A stretch of DNA of 48,607 bases, taken from Halobacteriales archaeon QH_6_64_20 (GTDB lineage: Archaea; Halobacteriota; Halobacteria; Halobacteriales; Halococcaceae). Numbering within the stretch: position 1 is the first letter of the stretch; each line of letters opens with the position of its first letter. The stretch is taken from positions 2,504-51,110 of the forward strand of contig PXQR01000116.1 in the NCBI GenBank assembly GCA_003021235.1, in the 5' to 3' direction. The notes beneath the pieces are model-generated. The model ran no database searches. It saw only the letters and a program-made list of their open reading frames with translations, and was not told the origin of the DNA. This document shows positions 42,059 to 48,607 of this stretch, one piece after another. The translations under genes and the position numbers were made by a program.

Positions 42059-44115
42059 CCGGGCCTCCGTTCGGCGAAGCGCGCGAGCGCCGCGTCGAGC
42101 GAGTCGTCCCAGGGCCAGTCGACGACGCGAACGCCGGCGCGACGGAGGTCGGTGATCCGAAGCGCACGTCCGAGACGGGTGAGCCGTTGTTCTGCCGTCC
42201 GGTCGGTCGTCGGGTCCGGGCTGATCACGGTGGTAGGATAGCCGTAGGCGTCGAGTCGTCGAGCGACGGTCGCAGCGTACTCGTCACAGAGCGGCGAGAG
42301 GAACACGACCTGCGTGCCAGTACGCAACCGCCGGCGGAGCGTTCGTAGCCACTGTCTCGACCGGAAGGCTCCTCTCTGTGGGATCGACGCGAACGCGGGG
42401 TCGGTGGCGAGCGACTCGCGCACGCGGGTCCGGTGGTCGACCCCGGTGTCGGGCGCGAGCCAGCACGGGTCCGGACCGAACGCGGCGATGCCGGCGCGAT
42501 TGCCCTCGTCGAGCAGGGCGGCGAACACTCTCCCTGTTGCGTCGACGGCCCGATCGACCGCGTGTGGGGTTTCCGGGCCGGGCGCGATGTAGGCGCTCTC
42601 CCGGGTGTCGATCACGACGAGCACGGTCGCGGCCCGCTCCTCGCGGAACTCGAGCGTGGCGAACTCGCCCGTCCGGGCCCGACGACGCCAGTCGATCCGG
42701 TTCATCGGGTCGCCCGGTCGGTGCTCGCGCGTCGCGTGGAACTCGACGCCCTCCCCGCCGGTCGACGTCGCTACCTGACCGGCGTACCGGGTCGCGCTCT
42801 CCCGGAGCGGGACCGGGGCCGCCGTCGCGCGGAGCCGCGGGAGACATCGCAGTTCCGTCCCCGTCTCGACGACCGACTCCCGTTCGATCGAGCCGGTGAG
42901 GTCCCGGGCGATGACGAGCGTCGAGTCGAAGGCGTGGACGCCCCGCCGTGCGGTAACCGTATAGGTGAGCGTCGTCTCCTCGCCCGACCGGAGCGCAGTT
43001 CCGAGCCGCGGCGAGCCCTCGGCGACCGCGAGCGTGTCGGGCACGCCATCGACGAGTCGGAGGTCGGGACACGATCGGTCGCCCTCGTTGGCGACGGTGA
43101 GGGTTACCTCTACCTCCTCGCCCGGTGCCGGTCGCTCGTCGTCGAGCGTTCGATCGATGGACAAATCGATGTTCGGTGGCGTTGCCGAGCGGGTGTAGGC
43201 GGCGAACCCGACGCCGACGACGCCGGCGAGCAACACCGCCGATTGCTCGACGAGCGCGCCGACGCCGATACTGACCAGCGCGACCACGCTCACGCCGTAC
43301 CAGTGGCCCGTCGAACGGGGATCGCGGGACGCGATCCTGTTCGTACCATCGGCTCCGTTCGCACCCCTAGTCCCGTCCGTGGCGTCGGCTCCATCCGTGA
43401 TGTTGCTCCCGTCCGTCGTGTCAGCCCCGTTCGTCACGGCAACACCGGCCCGCCGGCTCGCCGCATCGAACGAAAACGACGACTCCCCGCTACCGATGAC
43501 CGGGCCCCGATCGGCCCGTTTTCGGGCGTCGTCGGTCGCCCTAGCCGTCGAGCGCGACGGCAGGTCGGCTTGATCGACGATCGCGTTCGCAGTGCGGCGG
43601 GCGTTCCGCTCGAAACGCGATCCGCCGCGCCCGCCGATCGCCGCCCGGAGCCGAGCACGGATCGACGGTTCCGGGGGAGGGCCGCCGAGGAACGCCGCCG
43701 CGTACGGGTCGTCGGTCCACGTCCCGCGCTCCAATCGCGCTTCGGCGTCGTGCTCCGAGTCGTTTCCGTACTCGGTGAGGACGGCGATCGCCGCCGCTCT
43801 GAGTCCTCGTTCGGCGCGCGTGCGACGGTAGGACAGCCGTCGCGACTCGGTGAACTGCCCGAGCGCCTCGTCGAGGTCGCCGCCGGGTAGCGGAGCCGTG
43901 AGCAGGGCTTCCGGATCGGGCGTCCGCGACCGTGTGAGGTCCCGGCGTCGACGGGCCTGAACGACTCGAAGCGCCTGTAGCAGGGCGACGACGCCGACGA
44001 CCGAGACGAACACCCGGTCGAGGGCGAGTGCCGCGAGGCCGGGCGAAACGATCGCAACGAGCCCGAGCGCGAAGGCCACGACGCCGGCGATCACCAGCAC
44101 TCGTCGGGCGCTCAC
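42055..44115 (-). CDS. DUF58 protein fused to an N-terminal DUF7269-like membrane domain
   Basis: 686 residues. Residues 1-180 have two membrane helices (about 8-28 and 35-48) and an Arg-rich cytoplasmic part (PDPEALLTAPLPGGDLDEAL and RRLSYRRTRAERGLRAAA), the pattern of the small DUF7269 proteins usually encoded separately in this cluster. A Thr/Asn/Gly/Asp repeat linker (about 225-260) joins it to a DUF58 protein: two helices (about 275-315), a beta domain with LTVANEGDRSCPDLRLVDG, then the diagnostic HRPGDPMNRIDWRRRARTG and a VWA-like part with VLVVIDTRESAYIA. DUF58 proteins partner with MoxR ATPases. The gene overlaps both neighbours by 4 nt (ATGA). The long linker suggests a real gene fusion and not an annotation error, since the frame is open throughout. 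Confidence 0.88.
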   Translation of the reverse strand: MSARRVLVIAGVVAFALGLVAIVSPGLAALALDRVFVSVVGVVALLQALRVVQARRRRDLTRSRTPDPEALLTAPLPGGDLDEALGQFTESRRLSYRRTRAERGLRAAAIAVLTEYGNDSEHDAEARLERGTWTDDPYAAAFLGGPPPEPSIRARLRAAIGGRGGSRFERNARRTANAIVDQADLPSRSTARATDDARKRADRGPVIGSGESSFSFDAASRRAGVAVTNGADTTDGSNITDGADATDGTRGANGADGTNRIASRDPRSTGHWYGVSVVALVSIGVGALVEQSAVLLAGVVGVGFAAYTRSATPPNIDLSIDRTLDDERPAPGEEVEVTLTVANEGDRSCPDLRLVDGVPDTLAVAEGSPRLGTALRSGEETTLTYTVTARRGVHAFDSTLVIARDLTGSIERESVVETGTELRCLPRLRATAAPVPLRESATRYAGQVATSTGGEGVEFHATREHRPGDPMNRIDWRRRARTGEFATLEFREERAATVLVVIDTRESAYIAPGPETPHAVDRAVDATGRVFAALLDEGNRAGIAAFGPDPCWLAPDTGVDHRTRVRESLATDPAFASIPQRGAFRSRQWLRTLRRRLRTGTQVVFLSPLCDEYAATVARRLDAYGYPTTVISPDPTTDRTAEQRLTRLGRALRITDLRRAGVRVVDWPWDDSLDAALARFAERRPG

Positions 44116-45005
44116 GACTCGTCCTCCGCGTACTCGTCCTCGATGTGTCGGAAGATCGCAAGCGCCCGGCGTTCGTCCGCGTCGGAGGGTTCCGTACCGC
44201 CGTAGCGGACGTCCTCGAACAGGCGGGTGAGTTCGCTCACGTCCGGTCGGGCGATGCCGGCGTCGACGGCCGCGGCGGCGAACTCCCCCGGCGTGGTCGT
44301 CTCGGGGCGGGTCACGTCGAGCAGGCCGGTCATCTCACGCCACGCACGATACACCTCGTTGTCGGGACCGGTCTCCTCCTCGATCCGGTCGGCGGCTCGC
44401 CCGGCGGCCCGGCCGACGGCCGCTGCCCCGGTTGTCTCGCCTTCGGCGTCGGGCGACGACTCGTCGGCAGTAGAACTTCTCGTCCGGAAGAAGGTGAGGA
44501 CGGTACCGACGAGCGCGAACCCGAGAACGAACAGGACGAGCACGGACGGAATCGACGGAGCACTCGTCTCCCCTGTGCCGCCCTGGCCGCCCCCGCCACC
44601 GCCGAGGATACTGCCGTTCGGCACGCTCGCCCCGGGCGGCACGGGACGATTCGGGGACCCGAACAACCAGAACAGGAGGAGGACGACGGCGACGACCGCG
44701 ACGGTCGCGGTGAGGATCGGGAGCGCTTCCCGCCAGTTCGTGAGCACGTAGGCGAGCGCGACGACGGCGGCGACGACCGCGAGGACCGATAGGATCTCGC
44801 TCAGATACGGGATCCGAAGCGGGTCGATCGGCGTCGCCGCCGGCTGACCCCCGGGCACGGGTAGCAAGCCGCCCTCTCCGGGTCCGTCGCCCGGGCCGGG
44901 GTTCCCGCTCTCGGGCGAGACGGTCGAGGGTAGCGTCGCCGCGGCGAGAGCGATCGCGGCGATCGCGAGCACGGCGATCGCGGCCGATCGGAGGGTGTCG
45001 TTCAC
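44112..45005 (-). CDS. DUF4129 domain membrane protein
   Basis: 297 residues: signal-like first helix (about 7-26), a Pro/Gly-rich outer segment, two more helices (about 75-90 and 97-113), a Gly-rich loop, a fourth helix (about 150-172), then a cytoplasmic C-terminal domain with YRAWREMTGLLDVTRPETTTPGEFAAAAVDAGI and ELTRLFEDVRYGG. That last block is the DUF4129 signature seen at the ends of transglutaminase-like and MoxR-linked membrane proteins. First gene of the minus-strand operon; the stop overlaps the next start by 4 nt. Likely a membrane component of the MoxR/DUF58 machine, whose client is unknown. Confidence 0.88.
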   Translation of the reverse strand: MNDTLRSAAIAVLAIAAIALAAATLPSTVSPESGNPGPGDGPGEGGLLPVPGGQPAATPIDPLRIPYLSEILSVLAVVAAVVALAYVLTNWREALPILTATVAVVAVVLLLFWLFGSPNRPVPPGASVPNGSILGGGGGGQGGTGETSAPSIPSVLVLFVLGFALVGTVLTFFRTRSSTADESSPDAEGETTGAAAVGRAAGRAADRIEEETGPDNEVYRAWREMTGLLDVTRPETTTPGEFAAAAVDAGIARPDVSELTRLFEDVRYGGTEPSDADERRALAIFRHIEDEYAEDES

Positions 45006-45116
45006 GGGCGGTCGTGCCGGTTCGAGTTGGTTCGGCGATCGGTGTTCATCGGATGCTAATAGTGACCTGCGTGTGTGGAGTTCGCTCCGCCAGAATGTTA
45101 TTCCTTACCCCGATCG

Positions 45117-45965
45117 ATGGCGGTATTACGTCAAGAGCGGGGCCTCGAACGCGACGGCTTCGACGTGCGCCGCGAGACACCCGAGGCGGCGGGGGCTGAC
45201 GGACGGAGTTGGTACGGTACCCTCGCGCTCGCGGCGATCGTTCCGGTGGTAACGTACTTCCCGCTCAACCTCCTCGGACAGGGGTTCGTCCCGATCGGCT
45301 GGCTCTTCCCACAGCAGATCACCAACGGCGTGATGGTGTGGGCGCTCGGTAATGCCTTGGTAATCGCTTCGCTGTTCGCCATCTGGCATCTCCGGGGCAA
45401 CCGCGGGACCGACCGCGAGCGCTACGGGTTCGGCACCGGTAGTGGGCTACGGACGATCGGGAAGTCCTTCCTCGGTGCCGTGGTCATCACCGGTGGGTTC
45501 TACGCCCTTCTGGCGGCCGTGGGCTACCTGTTCGACACCGGCTTTCGCTTCTGGGTGTTCGCCGTCAGGCTTCCCTCGCCGATGCAACTGCGGATCGCGC
45601 TGGTCTATCTCGTCCCGTTGGCACTGTTTTTCCTCGCGCTGGAACTGCCGCTTCACGGCCAGCTACGGAGGGCCGGACGCTCGTTCCCGAGAGCGTTCGC
45701 ACACAACTGGCTCGCCGTCGTCGGCGGGTTCGTTGTCCTACTCGGCTTCCAGTACGCCGTGTTGTTCTCGGGGACCCCGTTGCCGCTGGGCCAACCCCTG
45801 CTGACGATCGTTGCGATCCAGTTCGTAGCGATTCTCACCATCGTTACAGCGGTCTCGACGTATTTCTTCAGGAAGACGAGTCAGGTGTGGACGGGCGCGT
45901 TCGTCAATGCGCTGTTCGTGACGATCACGCTCGTCGCCGGAACCGCTACTCACGCGCCCCTATAG
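45117..45965 (+). CDS. Polytopic membrane protein, possibly the remnant of a hydrolase-membrane fusion
   Basis: About 282 residues from ATG 45117 (a GTG at 45075 is in frame). Around seven hydrophobic segments: TLALAAIVPVVTYFPLNLLG, NGVMVWALGNALVIASLFA, SFLGAVVITGGFYALLAAVG, LRIALVYLVPLALFFLALEL, NWLAVVGGFVVLLGFQYAVL, LLTIVAIQFVAILTIVTAV and AFVNALFVTITLVAG. The ending FFRKTSQVWTGAFVNALFVT resembles the C-terminal membrane part of certain larger archaeal proteins with an alpha/beta-hydrolase domain in front. No such domain is present here, so this may be an N-terminally truncated or stand-alone version. The assignment is weak. It is divergent from the DUF4129 operon. Confidence 0.65.
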   Translation: MAVLRQERGLERDGFDVRRETPEAAGADGRSWYGTLALAAIVPVVTYFPLNLLGQGFVPIGWLFPQQITNGVMVWALGNALVIASLFAIWHLRGNRGTDRERYGFGTGSGLRTIGKSFLGAVVITGGFYALLAAVGYLFDTGFRFWVFAVRLPSPMQLRIALVYLVPLALFFLALELPLHGQLRRAGRSFPRAFAHNWLAVVGGFVVLLGFQYAVLFSGTPLPLGQPLLTIVAIQFVAILTIVTAVSTYFFRKTSQVWTGAFVNALFVTITLVAGTATHAPL

Positions 45966-46097
45966 CGATCGAAGGGTACTCGTCGAACGGCGGGTGACCG
46001 AGAACGCTACCACCGATCCCCAGTCCCAGTATCCGTATACGCCCGCGATGGACCGCGAGCACCGCGTTTTATGCTCCGGGAGGACCAGCGTGGGCAC

Positions 46098-47234
46098 ATG
46101 GCTGTCGCTCCAGACGATCGCGAGCGGTTCGAACGACTCTTCGACGAACACGTAGAGGTCGGGCTCCACCACGGCGCACAGCTCGCGGTCTACGACGACG
46201 GCGAACTCGTCGCCGATCTGGCCGGCGGGATAACCGGGCCGGAGGCCGAGGCCGAGGCGGTGACTCCCGACCAGCGCTTCGTCTTTTTCTCCTCGACGAA
46301 ACCCCTGACCGGCGTCTGTGTCCACCGGCTCTCCGAGGAGGGTTCGCTGGACTACGACGACCCGGTGGTCGAGTACTGGCCGGAGTTCGCCGATCGGGGT
46401 AGCTCGAAGGCAGACGTGACGATCCGCCACGTGCTCAGCCACCAGGGCGGGTTTCCGGTCGGCGAGTTCGACCTCCGGACCGACGACTGGACCGACTGGG
46501 ACGCCGTCGTCGCCGCGATGGAAGAGATCGAGTGCTCGTTCGAGCCCGGTGAGACGGCCGCGTACCACCCGATGAACTACGGCTGGGTGCTCGGCGAACT
46601 CGTCCGCCGGGTCACCGGAACGCCGATCGGCGAGTACGTCGAGTCGACCGTGTTCGAACCATTAGAGATGGACGATACCTTCTTAGGCTTACCCGAGGAG
46701 GTCGAGGACGACGTCGCAACGCTCGTCGCGTTCGACGAGTTCGACCGGGCGCGCGATCCTGAACGCGGTTTGGAGGGCGACAACGCCGACGCCGCACGTA
46801 ACTTCAACACTGAACCGTTTCACCGCGCGGCAATGCCCGCCGCGAGCTGTGTGGGAACGGCACGGGACTTAGCGCGCTTTTACGCCTGTCTCGCGAACGG
46901 CGGCGAACTCGACGGCACACGGGTCTTGGAGGAAGAAACTGTCGAGCGCGCTACAGAAGTTCAAGTCGAGGTCGAACAGGACGGTACGCTCGGCGTGCCG
47001 AGTCGGTACGCCATGGGGTTCGTCCGCGGCGGGACGACGACCAGGAACTACGGCACGCTCAGTCCCTCGCGCGTGTTCGGCCACGCCGGGCTCGGGAGCA
47101 GCGTCGGCTGGGCCGATCCCGAGGGGCTAGCGCTCGCATACGTCACCAACGGAATCCGCGAAGGATACGAACACGCCGCCCGCACGAGTGCTATGGCCGA
47201 CGCCGCGCGACGGGCGTTCGACCGACTCGACTGA
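46098..47234 (+). CDS. Serine hydrolase, EstB/class-C beta-lactamase-like
   Basis: 378 residues from ATG 46098 (an upstream ATG at 46071 is in frame but adds an unlike extension). The catalytic Ser-x-x-Lys is SSTK (Ser65, Lys68) within FFSSTKPLTG. The second motif lies in YHPMNYGWVLGELVRRVTG, where Tyr acts as the general base, and the third is HAGLG near residue 325. This trio with YHxxxYGW matches the EstB-like esterase branch of the beta-lactamase superfamily rather than true beta-lactamases. No signal peptide, so it is an intracellular esterase or peptidase of unknown substrate. Followed by an enoyl-CoA hydratase gene in the same direction after 163 nt of repetitive DNA. Confidence 0.9.
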   Translation: MAVAPDDRERFERLFDEHVEVGLHHGAQLAVYDDGELVADLAGGITGPEAEAEAVTPDQRFVFFSSTKPLTGVCVHRLSEEGSLDYDDPVVEYWPEFADRGSSKADVTIRHVLSHQGGFPVGEFDLRTDDWTDWDAVVAAMEEIECSFEPGETAAYHPMNYGWVLGELVRRVTGTPIGEYVESTVFEPLEMDDTFLGLPEEVEDDVATLVAFDEFDRARDPERGLEGDNADAARNFNTEPFHRAAMPAASCVGTARDLARFYACLANGGELDGTRVLEEETVERATEVQVEVEQDGTLGVPSRYAMGFVRGGTTTRNYGTLSPSRVFGHAGLGSSVGWADPEGLALAYVTNGIREGYEHAARTSAMADAARRAFDRLD

Positions 47235-47254
47235 CACCGCGGGCCGAGGACAGG

Positions 47255-47348
47255 ATCGAGACGGGATCGAAACGGAACCGAGACAAGGGATAAACGGATC
47301 CGAGACGGGAATCGGAGCGGAACCGAAACGAGGTTGGAGCGGAACCCA
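47255..47348 (+). repeat. Degenerate purine-rich direct repeats
   Basis: Words of the form GAGACGGGATCG, GAAACGGAACCG, GAGACGGGAATCG, GAGCGGAACCG and GAGCGGAACCC follow one another between the hydrolase and hydratase genes. About six imperfect units of 10-14 nt are seen. There is no dyad symmetry and no open frame of note. Probably a decayed microsatellite. Confidence 0.5.
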
Positions 47349-47397
47349 GAGGGGACACAGGGGGAACTATTAGTGGGTTGGACGAGAGGCGAGTCGT

Positions 47398-48198
47398 ATG
47401 CACGAGGAACTCGATACGGTACTCGTCGACTTCGATGAGGGGACAGGGATCGCGACGCTGACGCTGAATCGACCGGACGCGCTCAACGCGATGAACGCCC
47501 AGATGAACGAGGACATCGAAACCGGACTCGCCCTCTTGGATGAACGCGACGCCGAGGCGGAGGGCGTGGCCGTTCGCGTCGTCGTGTTCGAGGGCACCGG
47601 CGATCGGGCCTTTTCGGCGGGCGCGGACATCACGGGCTTTGCCGACCGGTCGCCCGCGGCGTTCGACGCCCACCCGATGCGCGATACGGTCATCGAGTTC
47701 CCCGCGCCGACGATCGCGAAGATCCACGGGTACTGTCTCGGCGGCGGGCTCGAACTCGCGCTGGCGTGTGATTTCCGGATCGCGAGCGAGTCGAGTCGCT
47801 TCGGCTTCCCGGAGGTCGATCTGGGCATCATCCCCGGTGCCGGCGGCGTCCAGTACGTCTCTCGCCTCGCCGGACCGGCCTTCGCGACTGAACTCGCGAT
47901 GACCGGCGAGCACGTTACCGCCGAGCGTGCCGACGAGGAAGGCATCGTTAACTACGCCTACCCTGACGACGACCTCGACGGCGAAGTCGAGTCGTTCGTC
48001 GAAACGATCGCCGAGAAACCGCCGCTCGCGGTCCGCACGATCAAGGACTCGGGGAACGTCGCAGTCGAGACCGACCTGCACGAGGGCCGCAAGTACGACC
48101 GGCGCGCGTTCGCCCCTCTCCTGGAGACCGAAGACCACGAAGAGGGCGCGCGGGCGTTCGCCGAGGACGACTACGAGCCCGAGTTCAAGGGCAAGTAA
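47398..48198 (+). CDS. Enoyl-CoA hydratase/isomerase family protein
   Basis: 266 residues of the crotonase fold: LTLNRPDALNAMN near the start, FSAGADITGF (oxyanion-hole strand), KIHGYCLGGGLELALACDFRIA (second oxyanion-hole Gly and CoA pocket), and FGFPEVDLGIIPGAGGVQYVSRL, where the two catalytic Glu residues of hydratases lie (one at PEVDLG; the second position reads GAGGVQ). The C-terminal helices finish with AFAEDDYEPEFKGK, typical of haloarchaeal members. It takes part in beta-oxidation or branched-chain acyl-CoA breakdown in the cytoplasm. Monocistronic as far as visible; the precise acyl-CoA cannot be told. Confidence 0.93.
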   Translation: MHEELDTVLVDFDEGTGIATLTLNRPDALNAMNAQMNEDIETGLALLDERDAEAEGVAVRVVVFEGTGDRAFSAGADITGFADRSPAAFDAHPMRDTVIEFPAPTIAKIHGYCLGGGLELALACDFRIASESSRFGFPEVDLGIIPGAGGVQYVSRLAGPAFATELAMTGEHVTAERADEEGIVNYAYPDDDLDGEVESFVETIAEKPPLAVRTIKDSGNVAVETDLHEGRKYDRRAFAPLLETEDHEEGARAFAEDDYEPEFKGK

Positions 48199-48337
48199 TC
48201 GGTTCCGTCGTCGATGCCGGTTCTAAGAATCGATTACACCCAGTGGTTCTCGGCCGTTCGACGGGGCAGTAGCCGTCATTTCGTTTTCGAGTTCCCGTAG
48301 CTCTCTTCCCTGCTTTCCTGCTCTTCCCTCGCGTATG

Positions 48338-48377
48338 CGAGAGCCAGCGCGGGAGCGATTTCCGCTCCCGGCTCTCG
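48338..48377. other. Long imperfect hairpin in the intergenic region
   Basis: CGAGAGCC (48338-48345) pairs with GGCTCTCG (48370-48377), and GGGAGCG (48351-48357) pairs with CGCTCCC (48363-48369), giving 15 perfect base pairs with a five-base loop and a five-base bulge on the left arm. It lies 140 nt after the hydratase stop and about 60 nt before the next TATA box. No U-tract follows, so a bacterial-type terminator is unlikely. It could be an RNA-processing or 3'-end element. Confidence 0.6.
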
Positions 48378-48437
48378 GACTCTCGGTCGGCTCTCGACCT
48401 TCGCGCTGTAGCGTCGTGCCTGCAGTTTAACCCACAC

Positions 48438-48447
48438 ATTTATACTA
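48438..48447 (+). promoter_or_regulatory. TATA box for the Tat lipoprotein gene
   Basis: ATTTATACTA is centred about 31 nt before ATG 48474, inside a short AT-rich island. It fits leaderless or near-leaderless transcription. Confidence 0.6.
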
Positions 48448-48473
48448 TCCTGCTGGCTTTGTGGGGCAACGTC

Positions 48474-48607
48474 ATGATAGACGGAGACAAACTCACACGA
48501 CGACAGTTGCTCGCACTAACCGGTGCCGGCGCGGCGACCGGTCTCGCAGGCTGTGCCAGTGGCGGTGGCGGCGAAGGCGAGGATTGTGACGTTGCCCAGC
48601 CGGATGA
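48474..48607 (+). CDS. Tat-exported lipoprotein, N-terminus only
   Basis: 44 codons are visible before the window ends. The product begins MIDGDKLTRRQLLALTGAGA and continues with TGLAGCASGGGG: a twin-arginine motif (TRRQLLAL), a short hydrophobic core and a lipobox (LAGC), followed by a flexible Gly-rich segment. This is the standard start of haloarchaeal Tat lipoproteins, most often solute-binding proteins of ABC transporters, but the functional domain lies outside the window and no function should be assigned. Expression from the TATA box at 48438-48447. Confidence 0.85.
   Translation, partial: MIDGDKLTRRQLLALTGAGAATGLAGCASGGGGEGEDCDVAQPD

Noticed and set aside
42433-43890. A 485-codon plus-strand frame opposite the DUF58 fusion gene
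   Set aside because: The reverse strand carries the diagnostic DUF58 block and overlaps both neighbours by 4 nt. The plus-strand product is Arg-rich and unrecognisable.

Overview
The window is a piece of a haloarchaeal (class Halobacteria) chromosome or large replicon. The base composition is high in G+C. The predicted proteins are very rich in Asp and Glu. Several secreted proteins carry twin-arginine signals. Promoters are archaeal TATA boxes about 26-32 nt upstream of start codons, which is leaderless geometry. Several families are ones I know mainly from haloarchaea (DUF7282-type secreted proteins, COG1361-type surface proteins, the MoxR/DUF58/DUF4129 set). No rRNA or tRNA is present, so I cannot name a genus. 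I saw no insertion sequence, integrase or CRISPR array.

Layout. (1) 1-6.2 kb, minus strand: a surface-glycan locus with a flippase (cut by the window edge), a DUF7282 secreted protein, a DUF354 glycosyltransferase-like protein, a deacetylase/AAC(3)-like acetyltransferase fusion and a GT2 glycosyltransferase. (2) 6.8-11.4 kb, plus strand: a secreted hypothetical, an alkaline-phosphatase-superfamily enzyme, a FemAB/GNAT-like transferase and a broken second copy of it. (3) 11.6-16.1 kb: a membrane-anchored beta-helix protein, then about 3 kb of decayed DNA with a truncated PEP-synthase-like gene and a frameshifted zinc-ribbon membrane protein. (4) 16.1-23.1 kb: a 1542-residue acidic COG1361-like surface protein followed by an RND/MMPL transporter destroyed by two nonsense codons, frameshifts and small deletions. 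(5) 23.2-40.2 kb: an SDR oxidoreductase, then a second glycan/surface module: ATP-grasp ligase, Tat-exported beta-helix protein, sulfatase-like enzyme, frameshifted 5'-nucleotidase-like gene, second DUF7282 protein, polytopic membrane protein with a sequon-packed tail coupled to a second flippase, Gfo/Idh/MocA oxidoreductase, and two more Tat beta-helix proteins. (6) 40.5-45.0 kb: a MoxR ATPase facing a DUF4129 / DUF7269-DUF58 / small-membrane-protein operon. (7) 45.1-48.6 kb: a membrane protein, an EstB-like serine hydrolase, an enoyl-CoA hydratase and the start of a Tat lipoprotein.

How the genes work together (inference). Regions 1, 2 and 5 contain the parts needed to build, modify, flip and display an exported glycan: glycosyltransferases, a sugar oxidoreductase, acyl- and aminoacyl-type transferases, two flippases and AP-superfamily headgroup enzymes. 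Exported beta-helix proteins could bind or process the product outside the cell. Two protein families occur as inverted pairs (DUF7282 at 1.2-2.2 and 29.7-30.6 kb; Tat beta-helix at 26.0-26.9 and 39.2-40.2 kb), which suggests duplication within the locus. At least five genes are visibly broken, so the window is either undergoing decay or contains sequence errors; read mapping would decide.
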